The notes under the pieces were generated by a model, which saw nothing but the letters and a program-made list of their open reading frames with translations, did no database searches and was not told the DNA's origin. This document shows, in pieces, positions 1 through 5,712 of a DNA stretch of 7,359 bases. How positions within the stretch are numbered: the stretch's first letter is position 1; each line of letters opens with the position of its first letter. Source of the stretch: RGIG995 sp045652445 (GTDB lineage Bacteria > Bacillota > Clostridia > Oscillospirales > UBA644); contig JAZRUJ010000006.1 of the NCBI GenBank assembly GCA_045652445.1, positions 1 to 7,359 on the forward strand. Direction: 5' to 3'. The position numbers and the translations under genes are program-made.

Positions 1-15
1 ATTTTTTGCCGATAA

Positions 16-26
16 TGTGGTATAAT
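16..26 (+). promoter_or_regulatory. Extended -10 promoter of the Fic gene
   Basis: A perfect TATAAT box lies at 21-26, preceded by TGG at 18-20, giving an extended -10 (TGnTATAAT). A -35 box 17 bp upstream would fall at the very edge of the window and cannot be judged. The 13-nt stretch at 14-26 is identical to that of the promoter at 2358-2370. The heptamer GTGGTAT occurs twice (17-23 and 28-34), 11 bp apart, across the -10 and the likely start of transcription. Confidence 0.7.
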
Positions 27-56
27 AGTGGTATGAAAATCAATTTGGAGGGTGTT

Positions 57-944
57 ATGGAATATACTTCTGTGGCAAAAATGGCTGAAAAATGGGGGAT
101 TTCCGAACGTAGTGTGCGGAATTATTGCGCCACCGGCAGAATTGCCGATGCCAAGCTTATCGGCAAAACTTGGTATCTTCCCACCGATGCTAAAAAGCCG
201 GAACGGGCGAACAAAAAGAATTCCGCCCCCTCTCTTTTGCAAATTTTGAAAGAAGAAAAAGCCGCCAAAACCAGCGGCGGGATTTATCATAAAATTCAGA
301 TTGAATTGACCTACAATTCCAACCATATCGAAGGCAGCCGCCTGACCCACGACCAGACCCGATACATTTTCGATACCAACACCATCGGCATCGAGAATGA
401 GGCGGTGAATGTGGATGATATTATCGAAACTGCGAACCATTTTCGCTGCATCGACATGATTATTGACGGGGCGATGGGGGCTCTGACCGAGAAATTTATC
501 AAAGAATTGCATTCCACCCTGAAAACGGGGACCGGCGACAGCCGTAAGGATTGGTTTGCCGTGGGGGAATATAAAAAATTGCCCAACGAAGTGGGCGGAA
601 ACGAGACGGTATTGCCGGAAAATGTTGCCGACGAAATGCAGAAATTGTTGGCAAATTATAATGCATTGCCCACAAAAACCCTGGAAGACATCGTGGCCTT
701 TCACGTTGCCTTTGAACGCATCCACCCCTTCCAAGACGGGAACGGCCGCGTGGGACGGTTGATTCTCTTGAAAGAATGCCTGAAAAACAACATTGTGCCG
801 TTCATCATTGAGGACAACCTGAAATTGTTCTACTACCGCGGCCTCAAAGAATGGGGCACCGAAAAGGGATTTTTGATGGACACCTGCCTTACTGCCCAGG
901 ATCGGTTCAAGCAGTATTTGGAGTATTTTAGGATTGAATATTAA
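57..944 (+). CDS. Fic family protein with N-terminal helix-turn-helix (class II Fic)
   Basis: The protein has 295 aa. The ATG at 57 is chosen because GGAGGG ends about 5 nt upstream; the ATG at 6 lies upstream of the -10 box. Residues 3-42 read as a MerR/excisionase-like helix-turn-helix (SVAKMAEKWGISERSVRNY, then GKTWYLP). Residues 88-93 (SNHIEG) match the inhibitory motif (S/T)xxxE(G/N) before the Fic core, which defines class II self-inhibited Fic enzymes. The catalytic loop HPFQDGNGRVGR at 223-234 is complete, with catalytic His223 and the ATP-phosphate-binding G-N-G-R. Fic enzymes usually transfer AMP from ATP to a Ser/Thr/Tyr hydroxyl of a target protein. The target here is unknown; the DNA-binding domain suggests autoregulation or a nucleic-acid-associated target. 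No separate antitoxin gene is adjacent, as expected when the inhibitory helix is built in. The enzyme should be cytoplasmic. Family assignment is secure; biological role is not. Confidence 0.93.
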   Translation: MEYTSVAKMAEKWGISERSVRNYCATGRIADAKLIGKTWYLPTDAKKPERANKKNSAPSLLQILKEEKAAKTSGGIYHKIQIELTYNSNHIEGSRLTHDQTRYIFDTNTIGIENEAVNVDDIIETANHFRCIDMIIDGAMGALTEKFIKELHSTLKTGTGDSRKDWFAVGEYKKLPNEVGGNETVLPENVADEMQKLLANYNALPTKTLEDIVAFHVAFERIHPFQDGNGRVGRLILLKECLKNNIVPFIIEDNLKLFYYRGLKEWGTEKGFLMDTCLTAQDRFKQYLEYFRIEY

Positions 945-949
945 GACAA

Positions 950-984
950 AGGGGGTGACCAAATCGGTCACCCCTTAGTTTTTT
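950..984 (+). terminator. Rho-independent terminator after the Fic gene
   Basis: GGGGTGACC (952-960) pairs with GGTCACCCC (966-974) around a 5-nt loop. The stem can be extended by a G-T and an A-T pair, and six T follow at 979-984. It lies 7 nt after the Fic stop codon, between convergent genes. In the other direction it has only a poor T-run, so it may serve the HNH gene weakly. Confidence 0.9.
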
Positions 985-1010
985 CATTAGACAAATTTAA
1001 TTTCAATCAA

Positions 1011-1598
1011 TTAATCGCAAACCTTATTATACAAGCAGTTTTTAGATACATTATACCAACTTTTTATGTATGCATCTTTCAGCAACTCCTTATTCTTATC
1101 AACAAGTTTAAGAAAGATGCCTGTAAGACCGTCCCAATCGGCAATGTCACCTTGAGGATATAGTTTCCAATGAATTTCGTCAATTGTGTAATTGCTCTTT
1201 ATAGAGTTGTTCTTCATTGATGTTGTAACCCAGTTCTTTTCATCATCCTGCCCACCTTTTGCGATGGGATAGATATGATCTAAGGTAGGGATTAATTCCC
1301 AATATGCAATATGTGTTTGATCCATTTTCCAATGCGGATGATAAGGGAATTCTTTTGGGAAATGATGGGAAAGAATTTTTAAGATGCCGGGATTCAAAAG
1401 CTTTTTTCCTGTGTATCTATCGATAAAACCATCCTTTATAAACTGGTTCATCTTTTGCGTCATAGTATATGTGCGCTTTTCCACTTCAAAATGTGTATGA
1501 GGATACTCTTGACAAATAATGGTTTTTGCCGCACTTTCATTCCCATCTAAAAGCATAGTAACAATTTTGGAAATTACATTACTCTTGTCTTTGTCCAT
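1011..1598 (-). CDS. HNH endonuclease family protein
   Basis: The protein has 195 aa, with ATG at 1598 and GGGAG (1608-1612) 9 nt upstream. The HNH (beta-beta-alpha-metal) core lies at about 105-136: LDHIYPIAKGG carries the D107-H108 pair, N122 follows in EKNWVTT, and N131 with K134 completes the third part (NNSIKSN). The conserved block before it, RYTGKKL at 61-67 and the HPHWK/AYWEL stretch at 87-102, is typical of a family of stand-alone HNH proteins. No zinc-binding Cys pairs are seen. The predicted activity is metal-dependent DNA cleavage; specificity is unknown. No methyltransferase gene is adjacent, so it is not a recognisable type II restriction pair, and no intron or intein context supports homing. 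Residues 1-60 are not recognised. The gene is clearly more AT-rich than fic and sodC beside it, which fits horizontal acquisition. Confidence 0.85.
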   Translation of the reverse strand: MDKDKSNVISKIVTMLLDGNESAAKTIICQEYPHTHFEVEKRTYTMTQKMNQFIKDGFIDRYTGKKLLNPGILKILSHHFPKEFPYHPHWKMDQTHIAYWELIPTLDHIYPIAKGGQDDEKNWVTTSMKNNSIKSNYTIDEIHWKLYPQGDIADWDGLTGIFLKLVDKNKELLKDAYIKSWYNVSKNCLYNKVCD

Positions 1599-1617
1599 TT
1601 AATTTTTCTCCCGTTTT

Positions 1618-1645
1618 ATTCTAATTTATAAAATATGCGCCTCAA
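1618..1645 (-). promoter_or_regulatory. Possible promoter of the HNH gene
   Basis: Read on the minus strand, TTGAGG (1640-1645) and TAGAAT (1618-1623) are 16 bp apart and sit just upstream of the HNH ribosome binding site. The match is moderate. The implied 5' leader is very short, so other AT-rich choices in 1613-1660 are possible. Confidence 0.35.
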
Positions 1646-1704
1646 CAAACGAACTTAAGCACCGTCGACCGCCTCTACGCCTAATTCCCATAAGGGTTAC
1701 ACGG

Positions 1705-1733
1705 TTGCAACCTTTTTTCTCTAAAAATATTAT
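1705..1733 (+). promoter_or_regulatory. Predicted promoter of the sodC-like gene, with palindrome on the -35
   Basis: TTGCAA (1705-1710) and TATTAT (1728-1733) are separated by exactly 17 bp, about 55 bp before the GTG start. The perfect 10-bp palindrome GGTTGCAACC (1703-1712) covers the -35 box and could be an operator; that role is inference. An alternative -10, TATAAC at 1731-1736, would need a 20-bp spacer. Confidence 0.6.
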
Positions 1734-1788
1734 AACACATTTCGGGGCAAATTTCAAGTTTCGGCATAAACTGATATGAGGTGAGTTT

Positions 1789-2238
1789 GTGCAATACGAT
1801 AAAAGAAATCCGAATGCGGTGGCGAGGGTTGTGGGGAGCGCCGATGCACCGCAATTGACTGGCTATGTTCATTTTTATCAGGAAAAGGGTTGTGTGTTGG
1901 TGGTGGCGAGAATTTCGGGACTTCCAAAGGGAAGCGGCACGGGATTTTATGGGTTCCATATTCATCAGGGCAAGGACTGTTCGGGGGTGGATTTTTCGGG
2001 AACCGAAGGGCACTACAACCCCACCCAACAGATGCACCCGCAACACGCGGGGGATTTGCCGCCCCTATTGGGGTGTGACGGAGATGCCTTTTTGGCGGTG
2101 AGAACCAATCGGTTTTCCGTAAACGAAATCATCGGACGGACGGTGGTCATTCACAGCGACCCCGACGACTTTCGCACCCAGCCCGCGGGCAACGCGGGGA
2201 AGAAAATCGGGTGCGGTGTGATTCAAGGGATGAAATAA
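1789..2238 (+). CDS. sodC: Cu/Zn superoxide dismutase family protein (SodC-like, no signal peptide)
   Basis: The protein has 149 aa. The GTG start is chosen because GAGGTGA (1778-1784), a long match to the anti-Shine-Dalgarno sequence, lies just upstream. The SodC signatures are present: FHIH (H57, H59) and H122 as copper ligands, bridging H75 in GHYNP, then H83, H86 and D89 in the short zinc loop, and a Cys64-Cys142 pair matching the conserved disulfide. Compared with the canonical spacing, the H83-H86 interval is 6 residues shorter. In the electrostatic loop near the C-terminus (GNAGKKIGCGVI), the usual active-site Arg three residues before the second Cys is Lys139. The protein should disproportionate superoxide to oxygen and peroxide if active. 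It starts directly at the beta-barrel with no signal peptide or lipobox, so it is predicted cytoplasmic, unlike the periplasmic, exported or lipoprotein forms of most bacteria. Family assignment is firm; activity level is uncertain. Confidence 0.9.
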   Translation: MQYDKRNPNAVARVVGSADAPQLTGYVHFYQEKGCVLVVARISGLPKGSGTGFYGFHIHQGKDCSGVDFSGTEGHYNPTQQMHPQHAGDLPPLLGCDGDAFLAVRTNRFSVNEIIGRTVVIHSDPDDFRTQPAGNAGKKIGCGVIQGMK

Positions 2239-2284
2239 ACTATCACGATTCCTTTGCATATCGAAACATTTATGTAAATAACAG

Positions 2285-2325
2285 AAGAATCCATTACGAT
2301 CATGTAATGGATTCTTTTATTTCTT
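2285..2325 (+). terminator. Terminator after the sodC-like gene
   Basis: A perfect 13-bp stem joins AAGAATCCATTAC (2285-2297) and GTAATGGATTCTT (2304-2316), with a 6-nt loop and a T-rich tail to 2325. It insulates the sodC-like gene from the promoter at 2342. Confidence 0.88.
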
Positions 2326-2341
2326 ACCGTGTTGTAAGATA

Positions 2342-2379
2342 TTGAAAAACAACGAAAAATGTGGTATAATGAAACCACA
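2342..2379 (+). promoter_or_regulatory. Promoter of the GIY-YIG/membrane-protein unit, with overlapping inverted repeat
   Basis: TTGAAA (2342-2347), a 17-bp spacer and TATAAT (2365-2370) form a near-consensus sigma-A promoter; TGG before the -10 makes it an extended -10. A perfect 6-bp inverted repeat, TGTGGT (2360-2365) and ACCACA (2374-2379), separated by 8 bp, spans the -10 and the expected start of transcription. This is where a repressor could block initiation. The operator role is inference. Confidence 0.8.
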
Positions 2380-2400
2380 GACTGACAAAGGAGTTCTATT

Positions 2401-3228
2401 ATGCGAATTAAACTGGACGATTTATTGCGAATTCCAGACTCTGAATTGGCTAATGTTAAAATTAAATTGAATCAGCACGATGGATATGATAATCCAATGG
2501 ACCTCTATTTGCAAAACCCAGAAATTATAAATTCGGAATGGCTTTTTTGGAGAACCCAACGAAGATTTTTCAGTGTTGGACAAATCGTAATCTGCCTATT
2601 AAAATTATCTGATGATGAATGGCTCTTAACAACCATTAAACGCATAACCAAAGACTTGAACATTACGAACGGTGTCAATTACGACGGAGAGGAAATCCCT
2701 GAATACCGTCAATATTACGGCCGGGTGAAAATCAAGTATCACCGAAAATCTCAAACACAAGGGGTTTATTACGAAACCATTCGTGAGGAACTTGAAGTCC
2801 TTGAAATTCTCCCCAACATATTTGATGGAGATGAATTCCCCGGATATGACAGAGTTCGCCTTTCCTACATTCAATTAAAATCCATTATTGAACGAAAAAA
2901 GAAGAGCTGGATTGCAGCTCTCGAAAATCAAAAGGCGGTCTACTTAATCACGGACAAAAGTAACGGAAAACTCTATGTAGGTTCAGCAACGAGCGATAAC
3001 GGAATGCTTCTTTCTCGGTGGACAAACTATGCAGAAAACGGTCACGGCGGAAATGTTGAACTAAAAAAACTTGTTCAAGAAAAGGGGCTTAACTATATCA
3101 AACAGAATTTCCAATATTCGATTTTGGAAAACTATAATGCTAAAATTGATGATCACATTATTTTGGATCGGGAAATATGGTGGAAAGAAACTCTGCAAAG
3201 CAAGATGTTTGGGTATAATGACAATTAA
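2401..3228 (+). CDS. GIY-YIG nuclease family protein with unassigned N-terminal domain
   Basis: The protein has 275 aa; ATG at 2401 follows AAAGGAG (2387-2393) by 7 nt. The C-terminal third is a GIY-YIG nuclease fold: VYLITDKSNGKLYVG at 180-194 supplies the paired 'GIY' and 'YIG' strands (Y181, Y192-V-G194), R206 in SRW is the likely catalytic arginine, E258 in REIWW the metal-binding glutamate, and the closing G-Y-N matches the family's final Asn. The canonical G of 'GIY' is replaced by Ala/Val. Residues 1-175 form a separate domain rich in predicted beta strands (around 50-85 and 105-135), with an RTQRRF patch near 51. I do not recognise it, but it is placed to bind DNA or sense a substrate. 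Such proteins cut DNA in one strand or as dimers; GIY-YIG domains occur in restriction enzymes, repair and mobile elements. It leads a two-gene unit with the membrane protein downstream. Confidence 0.85.
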   Translation: MRIKLDDLLRIPDSELANVKIKLNQHDGYDNPMDLYLQNPEIINSEWLFWRTQRRFFSVGQIVICLLKLSDDEWLLTTIKRITKDLNITNGVNYDGEEIPEYRQYYGRVKIKYHRKSQTQGVYYETIREELEVLEILPNIFDGDEFPGYDRVRLSYIQLKSIIERKKKSWIAALENQKAVYLITDKSNGKLYVGSATSDNGMLLSRWTNYAENGHGGNVELKKLVQEKGLNYIKQNFQYSILENYNAKIDDHIILDREIWWKETLQSKMFGYNDN

Positions 3229-3257
3229 AAAATAAAAGTATATGTGAGGAAATTAAA

Positions 3258-3839
3258 ATGCTAGAATTCTTTAAAGAAAATTGGTTATCTCTTATCGGTG
3301 CTCTTGCATGGCTCCCCATTGTAGTTGAATTATTAATGAATCTATTCCGTAGAGTACATGGAGTTTACTTAGATAGACATTTTATACACGATTTAAAATT
3401 TACAAAAGTACGCAATGGAAAAAAAACTGTTAAAACTGGAATGGTATTAATTTTAGCCATTAATTTATTTGTTTATAAGCAATCGTTTTTCCCCAAAAAA
3501 ATTAATTGTTGTGTGACATTAAAAAATGGAGCAAAACACCATTCGACTTTGTATGAAGGAGGTATAGGGTATAGTGACACAGAAGAACCTTTAAGAAAAT
3601 ATGTTTTTTCATTCCCCCAAGAATTAAATATGAATATGAAGCGTGCAATATTTGCAAATCAAGACAATATTAGAATTATTCCTTTTTTCTTTGAGAATCT
3701 TAATATGTCTAATGACGAAAATATAAAAAAAATTGTTATAACATTTCACGGAAGAATATTTAACAAAAAACTAACTGTTAAAAATACTGATTTAGCAGGA
3801 GTGCAATTCATCAATCAATTCGATGACATCGTACAATAA
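3258..3839 (+). CDS. Hypothetical membrane-anchored protein, partner of the GIY-YIG gene
   Basis: The protein has 193 aa; ATG at 3258 follows GAGGA (3246-3250) by 7 nt and starts 29 bp after the nuclease stop, so the two genes are probably co-transcribed. Residues 9-30 form one clear transmembrane helix, followed by an Arg pair (31-32) that favours a cytoplasmic C-terminal part. Residues 60-74 are also hydrophobic, but the following pattern of alternating strands suggests the first strand of a beta-rich domain rather than a second helix. There is no signal-peptide cleavage site, lipobox or sorting signal. I do not recognise the family and assign no function. The gene is the most AT-rich in the window, with many AAA/AAT/ATT codons, unlike the neighbouring surface operon, which points to recent acquisition. 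A nuclease plus a small membrane protein resembles the sensor/effector layout of some phage-defence pairs, but that is speculation. Confidence 0.75.
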   Translation: MLEFFKENWLSLIGALAWLPIVVELLMNLFRRVHGVYLDRHFIHDLKFTKVRNGKKTVKTGMVLILAINLFVYKQSFFPKKINCCVTLKNGAKHHSTLYEGGIGYSDTEEPLRKYVFSFPQELNMNMKRAIFANQDNIRIIPFFFENLNMSNDENIKKIVITFHGRIFNKKLTVKNTDLAGVQFINQFDDIVQ

Positions 3840-3888
3840 ACAAACCCCTCTTTTTCTATGCTATTTTCATCGTAATTTTATAAAGAAA

Positions 3889-3925
3889 TAAAACCCTCTT
3901 GTACATACAAGAGAGATTTTATTTT
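3889..3925 (+). terminator. Terminator after the two-gene AT-rich unit
   Basis: CTCTTGT (3896-3902) pairs with ACAAGAG (3907-3913) around a 4-nt loop. A-rich sequence before the stem and TTTTATTTT after it can pair further, past a small internal loop. The T-run favours use by + strand transcripts, but the symmetric flanks could let it work in both directions. Confidence 0.8.
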
Positions 3926-3945
3926 ACCACACCATTACCACACCA
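3925..3945. repeat. Tandem direct repeat of TACCACACCA (two copies)
   Basis: Copies lie at 3925-3934 and 3936-3945, one helical turn apart (11-bp period). They occupy the gene-free interval 3840-4096, which otherwise holds two hairpin terminators and, at 3974-3988, two runs of five G separated by TTTAC. No gene is seen there. The repeat marks the boundary between the AT-rich unit and the surface operon. It could be a protein-binding site or part of a recombination site; neither is shown. Confidence 0.5.
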
Positions 3946-4002
3946 ATTTTGCGGATAGATATAGCCGATTATGGGGGTTTACGGGGGTGTTGTGAAAAAT
4001 GG

Positions 4003-4038
4003 AAAAGCCCATAAAAGGTTGATTTTATGGGCTTTTTT
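4003..4038 (-). terminator. Hairpin terminator at the end of the surface-protein operon
   Basis: A perfect 14-bp stem joins AAAAGCCCATAAAA (4003-4016) and TTTTATGGGCTTTT (4023-4036), with a 6-nt loop. It is flanked by A-runs and T-runs on both sides, so it should stop minus-strand transcripts about 60 nt after the last gene and could also catch + strand read-through. Confidence 0.85.
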
Positions 4039-4096
4039 GAGTTTTTTATTTTTTATGAAAATAGGGGTGAAATTTCGATACCTAATGTTTTTGAAA

Positions 4097-4981
4097 TTAT
4101 AAATTGTCTGACAAATCCCCATCGTCCGTGGGAATTTGGTCCAAGGGCATCTCCGTAGAAGAATCTTCCGTCGAAGTATCGGTGGAAACATCGGTGGGAA
4201 TATCTGTGGAAGCATCGGTGGGAATATCGGTGGAAGCATCGACAGAAGTGTCCGTAGAAGCATTGGTGGAGATATCCGTATCCGAAGAGAAATCTTCCGT
4301 AGAACCGGCATCGGGAACAACATCGGTTTCTTGCAATAACGTATCAGAAAGGGACTCGGTAGAAGTTGCCTCCGGATCCGCATGGTCTTCCAAGGGAGGT
4401 TCGGGGACAGAAAGGACCACATCGGGCACCCATTCCAGCACAGCGGAATCCATAATATAGCGGGGGTTTGTTTGGTCGTGATAGAGAGACGAGGTGCCAA
4501 ACCACGCCTCAATTCTCACCTGCATGGTTTCTTTGGGCGTTACGGTGAAGGAAATTTCTCTCCCCTCCTCAGTTTGCCACAACTGTTGGGTATGGTAGGG
4601 AGCGGAGAACGATTCGGAATGGAGCAGGAAAAAGCCCGTGGTTGCCGTATCTTGGTCGGCAAAGGAGAGGATAATATAATAGGTGCTGTCTTTCACAAAA
4701 TCCACGGTGACAGAATTGGACGTTTGTGCCACAGGAACAACCGAAATTCCGTTTTCATCGTTCAATTTCACCGTAATTTTCCCGCCAAAACGGGCCGTTT
4801 GAAGCGTATTGGATAGGGAGAACACGGAGGTGGTAAAATAGGCAAAAGCACTGATGCTCATCAGCACAAGGCATGAAATAATCACCAAAGAAATCAACGC
4901 AATCCGTACAGAAAGCATTGTTTCGCCGGATTTTTTCTTATGCTTTAACGGTGAAAAACAGGACTTCAACCAGGATTTCAT
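4097..4981 (-). CDS. SipW-type secreted surface protein with acidic Asp/Ser/Thr repeat tail
   Basis: The protein has 294 aa; ATG at 4981 is preceded by AAAGGAGAA (4989-4997). It has a long basic N-terminus (about 1-22, with KHKKK), a hydrophobic segment at 25-46, then SAFA before YFTTS at 48-52. This is the small-residue-A-(Y/W)-F/Y junction typical of substrates of the ER-type signal peptidase SipW, so cleavage after A47 is predicted. Residues 48-190 look like a beta-sandwich domain. From about 194 the protein becomes a low-complexity, strongly acidic tail of D, S, T, E, P and A, with tetrapeptide units (DAST, DIPT, DVST, DTST) at about 240-272. There is no C-terminal sorting signal or membrane helix, so retention at the surface must come from the partner proteins or the tail. 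It is last in the operon, 37 nt after the preceding gene. Closest family type is TasA/camelysin-like; exact role unknown. Confidence 0.75.
   Translation of the reverse strand: MKSWLKSCFSPLKHKKKSGETMLSVRIALISLVIISCLVLMSISAFAYFTTSVFSLSNTLQTARFGGKITVKLNDENGISVVPVAQTSNSVTVDFVKDSTYYIILSFADQDTATTGFFLLHSESFSAPYHTQQLWQTEEGREISFTVTPKETMQVRIEAWFGTSSLYHDQTNPRYIMDSAVLEWVPDVVLSVPEPPLEDHADPEATSTESLSDTLLQETDVVPDAGSTEDFSSDTDISTNASTDTSVDASTDIPTDASTDIPTDVSTDTSTEDSSTEMPLDQIPTDDGDLSDNL
4169..4270 (-). repeat. Coding tandem repeats, 12-bp degenerate and 24-bp nearly perfect units
   Basis: Two adjacent 24-bp copies at 4193-4216 and 4217-4240 differ at a single base. On either side, 12-bp units of the same type are more diverged. 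All periods are multiples of three, so copy-number change would lengthen or shorten the acidic tail of the last operon protein (residues 248-263 are two copies of DASTDIPT) without a frameshift. Confidence 0.9.
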
Positions 4982-5018
4982 CTTTCGGTTCTCCTTTCCT
5001 CATTTTTTAGGGTAAAAA

Positions 5019-5672
5019 TCAGTTGCGGATTTGGTCGGCACGGACAACAACACCCAATTCCACCATGGGGATTTCCCCATCATCAAAGTTTGCCACATTT
5101 CCCACCGATTCGGGCATGGTGACAACCAGGGCAAAATACACCGTCTGTTGGGGGGCCACCGAGGGAACTTGTTTTGCGTATTGATTCAAGGGATTCACCG
5201 CAAAACTTTGTGCCGATTCACGGTTCTCAAAGGCGGCTATCATATCCGCTTCCGTATCAAAAACCGCAAGGCCGAACTTCAAATAATTCTGCAACCGAAA
5301 CGATTCGCCCAAAACATTGGTCGATTCATTGGAATCGGTAACGGCAACAGAAGTTTGCAGTTGGAAGGCACGGTCTCCGATGTTTTCCGCCTTCAAAAAT
5401 ACCACCTGGGTATGGTTGGGTTCGTACCGTGCGGCAGAATTAAAAATTTCGGTATCCCCTTCCAAAATTGCCCAACCGCCTTGGGGGGTACGATAAGAAA
5501 CTTCCACCTCAAAATCCGCAAAATGGAAAATATTGTTCAGTTGGGGCGAGGTATCGCGGAACCATGCCAAGGAAGTACCTATCCCCATAACAATCCACGC
5601 GAGAATCCCACACAGACCAAGGACAAAGGTAACTTTCTTCGCATATTTTTTAATCTTTTTCAGCAAACTCAC
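5019..5672 (-). CDS. SipW-dependent-type secreted surface protein
   Basis: The protein has 217 aa. The GTG start at 5672 is set by a strong AAGGAGG (plus-strand 5681-5687) 8 nt upstream; the nearby ATG just beyond that site is in another frame. Residues 1-12 are rich in Lys (KKIKKYAKK), residues 14-34 are hydrophobic, and GTSLA before WFRDTS (cleavage predicted after A36) is the SipW-type junction. The mature part begins with NIFHFADFEVEVSY, the strand pattern that follows the signal in TasA/camelysin proteins (…N-x-F-x-x-G/A-x-x-x-V-x-V). The rest reads as one beta-sandwich domain of about 170 residues with a V-x-F-x-x-x-N-x-G segment at about 90-98. No anchor, Cys pair or repeat is seen in the mature part. 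It sits between the anchored protein and the repeat-tailed protein, 40 and 37 nt from them, and is likely a minor structural subunit. Function beyond family type is inference. Confidence 0.78.
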   Translation of the reverse strand: MSLLKKIKKYAKKVTFVLGLCGILAWIVMGIGTSLAWFRDTSPQLNNIFHFADFEVEVSYRTPQGGWAILEGDTEIFNSAARYEPNHTQVVFLKAENIGDRAFQLQTSVAVTDSNESTNVLGESFRLQNYLKFGLAVFDTEADMIAAFENRESAQSFAVNPLNQYAKQVPSVAPQQTVYFALVVTMPESVGNVANFDDGEIPMVELGVVVRADQIRN

Positions 5673-5712
5673 GCGTTTGTCCTCCTTCCATGCAGTATTT
5701 GCTCAAAATAAT

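Noticed and set aside
57..944. Classic two-gene Fic toxin-antitoxin pair
   Set aside because: The inhibitory motif SNHIEG is inside the Fic protein itself, and no small antitoxin gene lies next to it.
1660..1712. tRNA-like remnant in the HNH-sodC intergenic region
   Set aside because: No cloverleaf, T-loop or acceptor pairing could be drawn; only the short palindrome on the -35 is convincing.
1681..2046. Minus-strand open frame overlapping sodC and its promoter region
   Set aside because: It covers the SodC coding sequence, whose metal-ligand motifs are clear. No ribosome binding site or domain is seen.
2401..3839. Homing endonuclease or group I intron reading of the GIY-YIG gene
   Set aside because: No intron core, split host gene or intein junction is visible, and the gene has its own promoter, partner gene and terminator.
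4160..4290. Regular short repeats that could suggest a CRISPR-like array
   Set aside because: The period is 12/24 bp with no unique spacers, and the repeats translate in frame into the D/S/T tail of a minus-strand protein.
4104..4460. Plus-strand open frame of 118 aa with V-S-V-E-type repeats
   Set aside because: It is the mirror of the coding repeats on the minus strand, has no ribosome binding site, and lies wholly within the minus-strand gene with the good signal peptide.
5031..5711. Long plus-strand open frame opposite the GTG-start surface gene
   Set aside because: The composition (His, Arg, Gly, Ile rich) is typical of an antisense shadow, and there is no ribosome binding site. The minus strand has clear export signals and spacing.
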